64,000 bases of DNA from Bacteroidota bacterium (lineage in GTDB: Bacteria > Bacteroidota > Bacteroidia > UKL13-3), in the NCBI GenBank assembly GCA_947460345.1, contig CANHGM010000007.1, positions 1 to 64,000 on the forward strand, in the 5' to 3' direction. A model generated the notes under the pieces. It saw nothing but the letters and a program-made list of their open reading frames with translations. It was not told where the DNA came from and made no database searches. Within the stretch, counting starts at the first letter, position 1. Every line of letters begins with the position of its first letter. Below are positions 8,702-17,792 of this stretch, piece by piece. The position numbers and the translations under genes were made by a program.

Positions 8702-9922
8702 TTATTTGTATTGGTTGTTTTTAGCTTCTATACTCAAAGTGGCATGAGGCACAGCTATAAGTCTCTCTTTAGGGATAAGCTTTCCTGTTTCTCTACAAAT
8801 ACCATATGTTTTATTTTTGATACGAATTAAGGCATATTCTAAGTTTTCGATAAACTTCTTAGTACGTTGTGCCATAATACCTAACTGTTCTTTTTCTAAA
8901 GTCTCAGAACCATCATCTAAACTAGAGTTTCCTCCAGTTGTATCATCTATACCATTAGCATTGGGGTTTTTTAAAGACAATGACATCCTTGTTAACTCTT
9001 CTTTTGCTTGAGTAAGTTTATCGTCAATAATCTTTTTAAAGAACATCAATTCTGTATCTCCATAATATTGTTTTTCTGTTTTCTCTGCAACCACAGGAGC
9101 GTTAGCTTTTGCTATAGGTGCTGTCTTTACCACTTTCTTTTCAACCTTTGGTGCAAAGGCTTTAGCAGCTATAGGTGTTGGAGTAGGTTTAGCAACAACT
9201 TTAACTACAGGCTTAGCAACTGGTTTAACTGGAGCTGCTTTTGCCAACACCTTAGTCACTTTTTTTGCTATAGGTTTAGTCACTTTTTTAGCAACAGGCT
9301 TTACAGCTTTCTTAGCTACTACTTTAGTTGCTTTTTTGGGTGCTGCTTTGATAGCTTTCTTAGCAACTGGCTTAACCACCTTTTTCGAAATTGGTTTAGT
9401 CACTTTTTTAGCTGCAGGCTTAATGGCTTTTTTAGCCACTGGTTTAACTGTTTTCTTTGCTACCACTTTAACAGCTTTTTTAGGTGCTGCTTTAATAGCT
9501 TTCTTAGCTATAGGCTTAACTACCTTTTTAGCAACCGGCTTAGTAGCTTTTTTAGCAATTGTTTTAACTGCTTTTTTAGCTATGACTTTAGTCACTTTCT
9601 TAGGTGCAGCTTTTACTGCTTTTTTAGCTACATTTTTTTTAGCAACTGGTTTAGTTACTTTTTTAACAGCAGGTCTAGAAGCTTTTTTAGCCACAACCTT
9701 CACTACTTTCTTAGCCGCTTGTTTAGTTGCCTTTTTAGCTACCACTTTCACCACCTTTTTAGCAACAGGCTTAGTAACTTTTTTAGCCACTGGTTTAGCT
9801 GCGGATTTTATCGTTTTCTTTTTGTCAACCTTAGCAGGTGCAACAGTTTTTTTAGCTTTAGCCACCACTTTTGTGGTTGCTTTTTTAGCTGCAGGTTTTG
9901 CTTTTACAATTTTCTTAGCCAT
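8702..9922 (-). CDS. TraR/DksA-type protein with a histone-H1-like lysine-rich N-terminal tail
   Basis: 406 residues in two parts. Residues about 1-270 are a basic, Lys/Ala/Val/Pro tail built from some 24 copies of an octapeptide like KPVAKKVT, resembling histone-H1-like and AlgP-type tails that bind DNA. Residues about 285-406 match the TraR/DksA fold: a coiled-coil hairpin with an acidic tip (DDTTGGNSSLDDGSET), then TYGICRETGKLIPKERL and VPHATLSIEAK. Of the four zinc Cys of DksA only the first remains; the others are Thr, Ser and Ala, so zinc is probably not bound, as in other Bacteroidota members. DksA proteins enter the RNA polymerase secondary channel; the tail suggests added DNA binding (inference). 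It sits 12 bases after ileS and 21 before lspA. Confidence 0.88.
   Translation of the reverse strand: MAKKIVKAKPAAKKATTKVVAKAKKTVAPAKVDKKKTIKSAAKPVAKKVTKPVAKKVVKVVAKKATKQAAKKVVKVVAKKASRPAVKKVTKPVAKKNVAKKAVKAAPKKVTKVIAKKAVKTIAKKATKPVAKKVVKPIAKKAIKAAPKKAVKVVAKKTVKPVAKKAIKPAAKKVTKPISKKVVKPVAKKAIKAAPKKATKVVAKKAVKPVAKKVTKPIAKKVTKVLAKAAPVKPVAKPVVKVVAKPTPTPIAAKAFAPKVEKKVVKTAPIAKANAPVVAEKTEKQYYGDTELMFFKKIIDDKLTQAKEELTRMSLSLKNPNANGIDDTTGGNSSLDDGSETLEKEQLGIMAQRTKKFIENLEYALIRIKNKTYGICRETGKLIPKERLIAVPHATLSIEAKNNQYK
9127..9832 (-). repeat. Degenerate 24-bp coding repeat (octapeptide KPVAKKxx)
   Basis: About 24 imperfect tandem units of 24 bases encode K-P/V/A-V/I/A-A/P-K-K-x-x. One unit near residue 85 is shortened to five residues (AKKAV), showing a past in-frame slip. 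The copies differ mostly at synonymous and Val/Ile/Pro/Ala positions, so this is an old array rather than a fresh expansion. Two long antisense open frames here are by-products of the repeat. Confidence 0.85.
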
Positions 9923-9934
9923 GTGTAGTTAAAA

Positions 9935-12900
9935 TTAATTATGGTTTAGTTCTATTGCGATAAAAGTCTTTATTTCATCTACTTCTATCTCAATTCCATC
10001 TTCAAGCGAATCAACTAGTAAAAGTTGATCAGCCAAAATTTCGTTGCAAATATAATCACTATACTGCTGAATAGCAGGATTTAGTAATTCGTTGTTTTTG
10101 ATGTGGACAATTATTTTATCAGTAACTTCAAAGTTTCTATCTTTTCTTTGGTTTTGCAAGCGGTTTATCAACTCTCTTGCAAGCCCTTCGTTTCTTAAAT
10201 CTTTAGAAATGTTAATATCTAAAGCTACTGTTAAGCCATTGTCTGACGCTACTTGCCATCCTGGAATATCTTCAGAGAATATTTCTACTTCCGTTAATTT
10301 TAAGTCAAACTTTTCACCTTCAATATCAAGCATATACTCTCCCTCTTTTTCTATTTTTTTGATATCATCTTGATTGAATGCTGTAATGAGTTGGGCAGCA
10401 ATTTTCATTTTTGCTCCCAGTCTAGCTCCTAACAGTTTGAAGTTAGGTTTTATTCTTTTGATTAATTGTAAAGCCGAGTCATCAACCAACGAAATTTCTT
10501 TTACGTTTACTTCTGATTTAATAATTTCTGACACGTCACTTAATGCCTTTTTAGTTTCATCGTCAAACACCGGAATCATTACTTTTTGTAATGGTTGGCG
10601 TACTTTAATGTTTAACTTTTTGCGAATGCTTAGCACCAAGCTGCATGTGTCTTGAGCCAAGTCCATACGTTGCTCTAACGCCTTATCTATATATGTTTCA
10701 TTTACCAAAGGCCAATCTGATAAGTGAACTGAACAATCATTATTTTGATTGGCTGTATTTAAGTTTTTATATAGCATATCAGAAAAGAAAGGAGCTATCG
10801 GACTAATCAATTGGCATATAACAGACAAGCATTCATGAAGTGTTTCGTATGCTGCTTTTTTATCATCACTCATCTCGCCTTTCCAAAATCTTCTTCTGTT
10901 TAACCTCACATACCAATTACTTAAATTTCTATCTACAAATTCCTCTATCAATCTAGTTGCTTTGGTAGGCTCATAGTCATCCATTTGAACTGTTACATTT
11001 TTAATAAGTGTATTAAGTTTACTTAAAATCCAACGGTCAAGTTCATGTCTTTGGTGTATAGGTGTACTATTTTTAGGGTCTACCACAAACGAATCTACAT
11101 TGGCATATAAAGAGAAAAATGAATAGGTATTGTAAATAGTTCCGAATAGTTTTCTTTGTACCTCAGCTACACCTTCGGCATCAAATTTTAAATTATCCCA
11201 AGGGTCAGAGTTATTAAGCATATACCATCTCACAGCATCTACTCCATACTTATCTATAAGGTCTGACGGGTTTATTACATTGCCCTTGCTTTTACTCATT
11301 TTGTTTCCGTTCTTGTCTAGAACCAAACCATTTGAGATTACGTTTTTATAGGCAATTGAATCAAAAAGCATCACACTTATAGCATGCAAGGTAAAAAACC
11401 AACCACGAGTTTGATCAACACCCTCAGCTATAAAATCGGCTGGGTAACTTTGCTTTTCACCACCCATCCAATGCCATTGGGCATAAGGCATGGCACCACT
11501 ATCAAACCACACATCTATGAGGTCTAGTTCGCGTTTCATGGGTTTGCCTGATGTTGAAACTAATGTAATTTCATCAACATATGGTCTGTGCAATTCTATT
11601 TGATTTGCAACAGATTGACTTAACCCAAGTTTGTCATTAGCCTTTTGCATTTCACTATGCAACTCTTGTACAGATCCGATACAAATTTCTTCAGTACCAT
11701 CTTCTGTTCTCCAAATAGGCAACGGGGTGCCCCAATATCTACTGCGACTTAAATTCCAATCTTGTAAGTTTTCTAACCAGTTTCCAAACCTGCCTGAGCC
11801 CGTGCTTTCAGGTTTCCAATTGATGGTTTTATTTAATTCAACCATTCGGTCTTTGCAGGCTGTAGATTTGATAAACCAGCTGTCAAGCGGATAGTATAAA
11901 ATGGGTTTATCGGTTCGCCAACAATGAGGGTATGAGTGTTCGTATTTTTCTTTTTTAAATAACTTCCCTTCAAGTTGTAGCTTTAACACTATTCTGTCAT
12001 CTACACTTAGGTATTCATTGCTTCTGCTTACAATTTGGCTGATCAGTTTGTTTAGCTCATTGGTTTGAGGAAGCGTTTTTAAACGCTCAATTTCTGCAGC
12101 TCTTTCTGCATCGGTGAGGTATTGTTCTTTTACATACTCACCAGCAAAGTCAGTTACTTCCTCTACAAATTTTCCTCTTTTGTCTACAAATGTTAAAGCA
12201 CCAATATTGTTTTGTTTGGCCACTCTAAAGTCATCAGCACCAAAACTAGGAGCTATATGTACGATGCCTGTTCCATCTTCAGTGGTAACAAAATCTCCTA
12301 TAACTACTTCAAATTTCTTATCACTTTCAGGTTGGGCATATGGCAACAATTGCTCGTATTGTATACCAGCTAAATCAGAACCTTGAAGCTGGTTTAACAC
12401 TTGCCATGGAGTTGTTTTATCGCCTATTTTATATGAATTAAAATCTGTGTTTTGTGCTTCTTCCTTAAAATATTTAGAAACCAAATCACTAGCTATAACT
12501 ACCGCAATTTCTTCACCAGTAAATGGATTAAGGGTCTTAATAGTTTTATATAAAATGTTTTTACCAACAGCCAAAGCTGTATTGCTTGGAAGGGTCCATG
12601 GAGTGGTGGTCCAAGCAAGTATATATGTATATAAATCAACAGTATTAAGTTTAGAAGTTTGATCAGACTTTAATTTAAACATAGCCACAGCCGTAATATC
12701 TTTTACTGGCTTATAAGTGCCGGGCATATTCAACTCATGACTGCTTAACCCGGTGCCTGCAGCTGGACTGTATGGTTGAATGGTATATCCTTTATATAAT
12801 AAATTTTTATCGTATAACATTTTTAATAAATGCCATAAGCTTTCTATATAATTATTTTCATAAGTGATATATGGGTTGTTTAGATCTACCCAAAAACCAA

Positions 12901-13315
12901 TACGCTCCGTAAGCTCGTCCCACACTTGCTTATAACGCATAACCGTTTCTTTACATTTTTTGTTATACTCATCTATGGTGATGGTTTTGCCAATGTCTTC
13001 TTTGGTGATGTTCAATTCTTTTTCTACCTGAAGTTCAACGGGCAACCCGTGCGTATCCCACCCGCCTTTTCTATCTACCAGGTATCCTCTGAGTGTTTTA
13101 TAACGACAAAAAGTATCTTTAACTGCACGTGCCATTACATGGTGAATGCCAGGCATTCCGTTGGCAGATGGAGGCCCTTCAAAAAAAACAAAAGGCGTTG
13201 CTTTTGCTCTTTGGTCTAATGATTTTTTGAATATTTCTTCTGTTTTCCAACTATCAAGTATTTCGCGTTCAAACGAGGGAAAATCTATCTTCTTAAACTC
13301 TCTATATTTAGTCAC
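9935..13315 (-). CDS. ileS: Isoleucyl-tRNA synthetase
   Basis: 1126 residues, class I synthetase charging tRNA-Ile in the cytoplasm. The HIGH-type motif is GIHH (residues 56-59, in SANGMPGIHHVMARAVK) and the KMSKS motif is intact (NKMSKSKGN, near residue 675). A CP1 editing domain lies between them, with the TTTPWTLPSNTALAV segment and the YPHCWRTDKPI segment; the anticodon-binding domain and a C-terminal extension follow. The length and motifs fit the longer, eukaryote-like IleS clade. It starts 17 bases after a small secreted-protein gene and is followed 12 bases later by the TraR/DksA-type gene, so it is in the middle of an operon. ATG start keeps the family N-terminus. Confidence 0.97.
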   Translation of the reverse strand: MTKYREFKKIDFPSFEREILDSWKTEEIFKKSLDQRAKATPFVFFEGPPSANGMPGIHHVMARAVKDTFCRYKTLRGYLVDRKGGWDTHGLPVELQVEKELNITKEDIGKTITIDEYNKKCKETVMRYKQVWDELTERIGFWVDLNNPYITYENNYIESLWHLLKMLYDKNLLYKGYTIQPYSPAAGTGLSSHELNMPGTYKPVKDITAVAMFKLKSDQTSKLNTVDLYTYILAWTTTPWTLPSNTALAVGKNILYKTIKTLNPFTGEEIAVVIASDLVSKYFKEEAQNTDFNSYKIGDKTTPWQVLNQLQGSDLAGIQYEQLLPYAQPESDKKFEVVIGDFVTTEDGTGIVHIAPSFGADDFRVAKQNNIGALTFVDKRGKFVEEVTDFAGEYVKEQYLTDAERAAEIERLKTLPQTNELNKLISQIVSRSNEYLSVDDRIVLKLQLEGKLFKKEKYEHSYPHCWRTDKPILYYPLDSWFIKSTACKDRMVELNKTINWKPESTGSGRFGNWLENLQDWNLSRSRYWGTPLPIWRTEDGTEEICIGSVQELHSEMQKANDKLGLSQSVANQIELHRPYVDEITLVSTSGKPMKRELDLIDVWFDSGAMPYAQWHWMGGEKQSYPADFIAEGVDQTRGWFFTLHAISVMLFDSIAYKNVISNGLVLDKNGNKMSKSKGNVINPSDLIDKYGVDAVRWYMLNNSDPWDNLKFDAEGVAEVQRKLFGTIYNTYSFFSLYANVDSFVVDPKNSTPIHQRHELDRWILSKLNTLIKNVTVQMDDYEPTKATRLIEEFVDRNLSNWYVRLNRRRFWKGEMSDDKKAAYETLHECLSVICQLISPIAPFFSDMLYKNLNTANQNNDCSVHLSDWPLVNETYIDKALEQRMDLAQDTCSLVLSIRKKLNIKVRQPLQKVMIPVFDDETKKALSDVSEIIKSEVNVKEISLVDDSALQLIKRIKPNFKLLGARLGAKMKIAAQLITAFNQDDIKKIEKEGEYMLDIEGEKFDLKLTEVEIFSEDIPGWQVASDNGLTVALDINISKDLRNEGLARELINRLQNQRKDRNFEVTDKIIVHIKNNELLNPAIQQYSDYICNEILADQLLLVDSLEDGIEIEVDEIKTFIAIELNHN

Positions 13316-13332
13316 TTTATCTATTTTTATTT

Positions 13333-13806
13333 TTATCTGTAAAGGAGTTGGTATGAGCCAACATTTCGTATTTTATCACTCTCATCTATTATTTCTATAT
13401 CTCCAACTGAAATGACACTTCCAATTTTACCGCTTTTAAAATAGCTTAACAAAGGGTCTTCAATATAACGATTAACAAACTGCTGGGTATAATTTGAATC
13501 ATTAGATAAGTTTACAACCATATTAAAACCTTTGATGCGGTATTCTTTAAGTTCGCCTTTAAAATTTACTCTATGAACTCTAATAGAGTAATAATCTGAC
13601 TTTAGTGGTAATTCTACAGCAGCACTATCAAACACACCTATGGTGTCTTTTTTATTTCCTATTATTTCTATAATATATTTATGATATATAGACTCCCCTG
13701 TAATACCTACGGCTTCTTTAGCTGATGAGTCTGTTTGTGCTTTTGAAACAAAACTAATTAAGACAAAAAATACGAGAAAAAAAATGTTTTTAACGACTTT
13801 ATACAT
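13333..13806 (-). CDS. Small secreted protein of unknown function
   Basis: 157 residues from the ATG at 13806 (MYKVVKNIFFLVFF, then a signal peptide ending KAQ). A TTG at 13815 is part of the TAATTTTG promoter element and is rejected as start. The mature protein (about 130 residues) has no motif I know; it contains a likely beta-rich segment (YYSIRVHRVNFKGELKEYRI). It is the first gene of the run leading into ileS, whose start is 17 bases after its stop. Confidence 0.65.
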   Translation of the reverse strand: MYKVVKNIFFLVFFVLISFVSKAQTDSSAKEAVGITGESIYHKYIIEIIGNKKDTIGVFDSAAVELPLKSDYYSIRVHRVNFKGELKEYRIKGFNMVVNLSNDSNYTQQFVNRYIEDPLLSYFKSGKIGSVISVGDIEIIDESDKIRNVGSYQLLYR

Positions 13807-13812
13807 TACGTG

Positions 13813-13820
13813 CAAAATTA
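13813..13820 (-). promoter_or_regulatory. -7 promoter element (TAATTTTG) of the ileS operon
   Basis: TAATTTTG on the minus strand, 6 bases upstream of the ATG at 13806. It is the only good element found above ileS, so it probably drives the five-gene run down to 7607. Confidence 0.6.
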
Positions 13821-13897
13821 CTCACGAAATGCTTGATTTAAAACAAAATATTATAAACCTAATTATAACTTATATAAAGTGATTTATAATTTAAAAA

Positions 13898-14944
13898 TTA
13901 CTTAACTTTACTAAGCCCCAACATACTTACCATCCAATTAGGCAAAGGCTTTCTTTTGTCTCTATCTTTTAAGTTTAAATACCAACCTATCTTTTTAAAA
14001 ATAGGTACACGGTGTGTTTCAACCATTTCTATGAGCGTACCATCAGGATCTTCACAATACGTAAATCTGCCTCCACCATCTCCCATATCGAAAGTTTCAC
14101 CACTGTCTACTGTAAAAGGAAAACCAGCATCTGTACATCTTTTTTGTAAAGATTTCATATCCAACACATCAAAGCAAAGATGAATAAAACCAGCATCTCC
14201 CCAGCATCTTCCTTCAAATATTTTATTGGGTTTGCGGTCTAAAGCTTCTACTAATTCTATTTCAATTCCACCCAACATACGACCAAAAGCACCTTCACCG
14301 GTTGGTTTTTTTCTGAGTAAAACCCTTCTATAATTTTGATTTTTTACACTGTCATTAAAACCATCTTCAAACACTCCTGTTTTATCATATATAATTTCGT
14401 TTACTCCCATTACATTTTTATATAACTGTAACGCTTTATCAATATTACTTACTCCAATCACCGCTCCATAAACTCCACCCGTATTGCAGGTAGTATTTTT
14501 TTTAAACCAATCATACCCCTCAACCACTTGAAACTTATTCCCCCATGAATCAGTAATCCAAAAAGTTTGTTTGTTTTCTGGGGTTATATATATATCAGTA
14601 GGGTTATATGTTTTTAAATTTTGATGGGCTTTTTTTACGTCTGGAGATTTTATTTTACATGCATATATTCCGAGGTCTCCATATAAAATTTCAAAAGTAG
14701 GTTTCACCGGTACTTTGCTGGTATATTGCCATATCTCCATACCGCCTCCACCATTCATATTTAGTGATAACACGGCTCGTCTACTCTCTGCTATACCATT
14801 GGTATATTTTGTCATTAGTTTAGCCTGAGCTTCATCATCAAACACTTGAGCGGCCATTCCAAACACGTCTCTATACCAAAGTTTAGCAGCCACCACATCT
14901 GGTATGCCTATACCTATTTGTTGAATTCCTGAAATATCGTTCAT
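13898..14944 (-). CDS. VOC-family protein with two vicinal-oxygen-chelate domains
   Basis: 348 residues with two tandem VOC (glyoxalase/dioxygenase-fold) halves. The first begins GIQQIGIGIPDVVAAKLWYRDVFG, where Gln stands where a metal-binding His is usual. The second begins near GAVIGVSNIDKALQLYKNVMG and carries FIHLCFDVLD (His) and DPDGTLIEMVE (Glu), so at least part of a metal site is kept. Overall it resembles lactoylglutathione-lyase-like and ring-cleavage dioxygenase-like proteins of unknown substrate. It is too divergent to be called 4-hydroxyphenylpyruvate dioxygenase despite following tyrS. It starts 6 bases after the tyrS stop, so it is co-transcribed with tyrS. Confidence 0.8.
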   Translation of the reverse strand: MNDISGIQQIGIGIPDVVAAKLWYRDVFGMAAQVFDDEAQAKLMTKYTNGIAESRRAVLSLNMNGGGGMEIWQYTSKVPVKPTFEILYGDLGIYACKIKSPDVKKAHQNLKTYNPTDIYITPENKQTFWITDSWGNKFQVVEGYDWFKKNTTCNTGGVYGAVIGVSNIDKALQLYKNVMGVNEIIYDKTGVFEDGFNDSVKNQNYRRVLLRKKPTGEGAFGRMLGGIEIELVEALDRKPNKIFEGRCWGDAGFIHLCFDVLDMKSLQKRCTDAGFPFTVDSGETFDMGDGGGRFTYCEDPDGTLIEMVETHRVPIFKKIGWYLNLKDRDKRKPLPNWMVSMLGLSKVK

Positions 14945-14950
14945 ATAAGC

Positions 14951-16228
14951 TTATTTAATTTTTAATAATATATAGTTTTTCTTTCCTTTTTGAACCAATA
15001 TATATTGGTTATTTAACAGGTCGCTTTCGACAAGTGTTTTTTGCTCGTCAATTTTAGTTTTATTAATAGCTACCCCGCCACCCTGTATCATTTTTCTTGC
15101 TTCGCTTTTGCTTGAAAATATTTGATTGTTGGTTTGCAATGATAGCAATTCTATAATATCAGCATTTAATGCCACATCCTTGCTCACTTCAACCTGCATA
15201 ACACCTTCCATCACGCTTAACAATAACTCTTCATCCATTTGTTTTAGCTGCTCAGTAGTTCCGTTACCAAAAAGCAAATTGCTAGCAGCTACTGCTTGCT
15301 CATAATCTTCAACACTATGCACCATTGATGTAACTTCTCTGGCAAGTGCTTTTTGAAGCACTCTTAAATGAGGAGCTTTATGGTGTTCAGCTATTAAAGA
15401 ATCAATTTCTTCTTTTGAAAGTAAGGTATATATTTTTATAAAATTTTCAGCATCAATATCTGTTACATTCAACCAGAATTGATAAAACTTATATGGACTG
15501 GTCATATGTCTATCAAGCCACACATTTCCACTTTCTGATTTTCCAAATTTGGTTCCATCAGCTTTAGTTACAAGCGGGCATGTGATGCACCATGCTTCGC
15601 CATCGCCCATTCTTCTGACCAATTCGGTACCAGCGGTCATATTTCCCCATTGGTCGCTACCACCTAGTTGTAGTGTACATCCCATGTTTTTATATAGCCA
15701 ATAAAAATCATAGCCTTGCAAAAGTTGGTAACTAAATTCAGTGAACGAAATTCCTGTTTCAAGTCTACTTTTAACTGAATCTTTGGCCATCATATAATTT
15801 ACGGTTAGGTGCTTACCTACATCTCTCAAAAAATCTAAGAAAGTGTAGTCTTTCATCCAATCGTAATTATTGACAAGTTCAGCACTATTAGAGCCTGAGT
15901 CAAAATTTAAAAACTTTTGAAGTTGTTCTTTTACTTTTTTTTCATTGATTCGAAGTTGTTCAATGCTTAACAAATTTCTTTCAGCGCTTTTACCGCTGGG
16001 GTCACCAATCATACCTGTGCTTCCGCCCACTAAAGCAATGGGTTTGTGTCCAGCTTTTTGAAAATGAACTAAAAGCATTATAGGTACCAAATTGCCTATA
16101 CCTAACGAAGGGGCAGTTGGGTCAAAACCCACATAACCAGTAACCATCTTGGAACTCAGCTGCTCATCTATGCCAGGCATTTTATCAAAAAGCAGCCCTC
16201 TCCATTTCAATTCTTCTATAAAATCCAT
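14951..16228 (-). CDS. tyrS: Tyrosyl-tRNA synthetase
   Basis: 425 residues, class I synthetase charging tRNA-Tyr. Seen: N-terminal [70 protein letters not shown] (Tyr binding), the KMSKS equivalent [10 protein letters not shown] (near residue 227), and a C-terminal S4-like RNA-binding domain ([15 protein letters not shown]). The HIGH motif is GIGN (residues 43-46): the first His is replaced by Gly and the last by Asn. HIGN is common; GIGN is unusual. Everything else looks intact. The promoter TTTG-N18-TATCTTTG ends 4 bases before the ATG, so the mRNA may be nearly leaderless. The VOC gene follows after 6 bases. Confidence 0.95.
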   Translation of the reverse strand: MDFIEELKWRGLLFDKMPGIDEQLSSKMVTGYVGFDPTAPSLGIGNLVPIMLLVHFQKAGHKPIALVGGSTGMIGDPSGKSAERNLLSIEQLRINEKKVKEQLQKFLNFDSGSNSAELVNNYDWMKDYTFLDFLRDVGKHLTVNYMMAKDSVKSRLETGISFTEFSYQLLQGYDFYWLYKNMGCTLQLGGSDQWGNMTAGTELVRRMGDGEAWCITCPLVTKADGTKFGKSESGNVWLDRHMTSPYKFYQFWLNVTDIDAENFIKIYTLLSKEEIDSLIAEHHKAPHLRVLQKALAREVTSMVHSVEDYEQAVAASNLLFGNGTTEQLKQMDEELLLSVMEGVMQVEVSKDVALNADIIELLSLQTNNQIFSSKSEARKMIQGGGVAINKTKIDEQKTLVESDLLNNQYILVQKGKKNYILLKIK

Positions 16229-16232
16229 TTGG

Positions 16233-16262
16233 CAAAGATAAATATACTAAGCCCAACACAAA
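16233..16262 (-). promoter_or_regulatory. Promoter of tyrS (TTTG-N18-TATCTTTG)
   Basis: On the minus strand TTTG (16262-16259), 18 bases, then TATCTTTG (16240-16233), four bases before the ATG at 16228. This is one of the two complete -33/-7 pairs in the window with identical spacing. The transcript would have almost no leader. Confidence 0.7.
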
Positions 16263-16308
16263 AGTATATATTGTAATTTGTATATACTATTTAAACAAGT
16301 AACCATTT

Positions 16309-17319
16309 TTATTTAACCATATATATAACTTTTGTTAACCATTTGGCAGTGTCTTTTTCACTCATTGGGTCGGTTATATATTGTTCTATTGAAGGCATTA
16401 TTGGTTCAAGTTTATGTTCTTGTATATATTTATTTATAGCTTCATGAGCTAAACCAGTTTTTTCATATTTACCATAAAAATCTACATATACAGCTTTGCT
16501 TGCAGCTAAATCAACTTTTTCTAATCCAGCAATAGGCTTCATATTTGCAGGGCACTCAACTGCAGCTGCAATATCAGTAGACATGGTGGTTTCATCCCAC
16601 ATATATACAAGTCCAGAGGGGATACCAGGTTTTTGTCCGGCTTTAGTTATAGCTGCATATGCTTTACCAAAACTTTCACCAAAAAAAGAAGCAATAGTAT
16701 TGGCAGGTATTTTTTTTCTAATAGTTAAGTAAGAAGTATTTTTCCATTCCATTTCACTTACATTTAATGACATTGACGGATTCTCTTTTGCTTCTTTTTC
16801 ACATATAGTTTTTAAATTGGCTAAACCTTCATCATAGTCTTTTTCTATCATAGATTTCATCATAAAACCCATCAAATTATAAGGTCTAGGCATTGGGCTG
16901 TTCATTCCCCAAGTTATTTTTATCTCACCATTTTCACCTTCGTCCATTTGAATATATGTAGTTGATACTCCGTCAAAATCTCCAAACTTCAACTCGGTTT
17001 CTTGTCTTTTCATGTCTTCCATTTTAGTGATTTTTTGTGAACCTGTACCTACATCTTTATTTCCTGCCCAGCTGTATTCACCTCCAACTTCACCATCGGT
17101 ACCTGAATAAGTTAGCTTCATGCTGGGGTCTTTTTTATGCCAAGGAGACCACTTTGGAAAATTGGTAAAGTACTTAACATTGCTCCATATAATTTCTTTA
17201 GGGGCTTTAATAGTTATACTTCTTTCAATTTTAGCTTCGGTAGGCATTACAAATACGCCTATAGTTGCAGCAATTAATACTACCAGTAATAAAATGCCTA
17301 TGTATTTTAATATTTTCAT
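16309..17319 (-). CDS. Membrane-anchored SRPBCC domain fused to a GyrI-like ligand-binding domain
   Basis: 336 residues. Residues about 5-27 form one membrane helix (YIGILLLVVLIAATIGVFVM). Residues about 30-175 read as an SRPBCC/polyketide-cyclase-like fold (ERSITIKAPKEIIWSNVKYF, then FPKWSPWHKKDP). Residues about 185-336 resemble the GyrI-like/effector-binding domain (two repeats with TIRKKIPANTI and KAVYVDFYGKYEKTG). Such fusions are common in Bacteroidota and are presumed to bind a hydrophobic small molecule in the periplasm; no ligand is known. It is a single gene with its own TATATTTG element 20 bases upstream of the ATG. Confidence 0.82.
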   Translation of the reverse strand: MKILKYIGILLLVVLIAATIGVFVMPTEAKIERSITIKAPKEIIWSNVKYFTNFPKWSPWHKKDPSMKLTYSGTDGEVGGEYSWAGNKDVGTGSQKITKMEDMKRQETELKFGDFDGVSTTYIQMDEGENGEIKITWGMNSPMPRPYNLMGFMMKSMIEKDYDEGLANLKTICEKEAKENPSMSLNVSEMEWKNTSYLTIRKKIPANTIASFFGESFGKAYAAITKAGQKPGIPSGLVYMWDETTMSTDIAAAVECPANMKPIAGLEKVDLAASKAVYVDFYGKYEKTGLAHEAINKYIQEHKLEPIMPSIEQYITDPMSEKDTAKWLTKVIYMVK

Positions 17320-17339
17320 TTTTATAATTGATGTTTAGG

Positions 17340-17347
17340 CAAATATA
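17340..17347 (-). promoter_or_regulatory. -7 promoter element (TATATTTG) of the SRPBCC-GyrI gene
   Basis: TATATTTG on the minus strand, 20 bases upstream of the ATG at 17319. Confidence 0.55.
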
Positions 17348-17409
17348 ATATTTGTTTTGTTTTATACAAGTTTTTATAAATACGTTGATGTGATATAAAC
17401 TGTTTAAAG

Positions 17410-17417
17410 TAGCTTTG
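17410..17417 (+). promoter_or_regulatory. -7 promoter element (TAGCTTTG) of the 17427 gene
   Basis: TAGCTTTG ends 9 bases before the ATG at 17427; the TTG at 17415 is part of this element and should not be read as a start. Confidence 0.6.
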
Positions 17418-17426
17418 CAAGCAAGT

Positions 17427-17789
17427 ATGACAAACGAAGAAGAGTTTATTTTAAAGTGGAGTAATATTTCAGGATATTGGCAACAAAGATTTAACAAACC
17501 AGCGGATTTAAACGCTGTGTTATTTTTAATAGGTATAAGAGAGGTTGGTGCGTTGAAAAAAGAATTTAAAAAAGAAGAAAAAATGGACTTGATGCATGTA
17601 GCTATATGCAAAATATTAAGTTTATCTGGTTATTATGTTTTAGAAGGCTTAGACGAAGAAGGGTGGCCATGTTTTACTCAAGTTAAAGAAATTCCATCCA
17701 TAGATATTTTTACTCAAGAGCGAATTTTAAAAGAACATATAATAAAATATTTTGACGTAGAAAATATAATCGAAGAAAATAGTTTTTAA
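17427..17789 (+). CDS. Small conserved-looking cytoplasmic protein of unknown function
   Basis: 120 residues, acidic and Lys/Glu-rich, with no signal peptide or membrane segment. It begins MTNEEEFILKWSNISGYW and has a mainly helical look. A region MHVAICKILSLSGYYVLEGLDEEGWPCF in the middle is the most ordered. No family recognised; proteins of this size and style occur in other Bacteroidota as hypothetical proteins. The start was moved from TTG 17415 to ATG 17427 because of the overlapping promoter element. Its stop lies 3 bases from the stop of the decayed histidine kinase on the other strand. Confidence 0.65.
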   Translation: MTNEEEFILKWSNISGYWQQRFNKPADLNAVLFLIGIREVGALKKEFKKEEKMDLMHVAICKILSLSGYYVLEGLDEEGWPCFTQVKEIPSIDIFTQERILKEHIIKYFDVENIIEENSF

Positions 17790-17792
17790 AAC

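Noticed and set aside
9127..9832. Tandem 24-bp repeats as a possible CRISPR array
   Set aside because: Units are imperfect, contiguous, without spacers, and code in frame for an octapeptide; no cas gene is present.
9008..9932. Long plus-strand open frames (306 and 198 residues) opposite the DksA-type gene
   Set aside because: They mirror the low-complexity 24-base repeat of the minus-strand gene; the Phe/Ser/Cys- or Phe/Ala/Leu-rich products have no promoter or sensible composition.
13898..14944. 4-hydroxyphenylpyruvate dioxygenase next to tyrS
   Set aside because: Two VOC domains are present but the sequence lacks the length and iron-ligand pattern of HPPD; kept as VOC-family protein.
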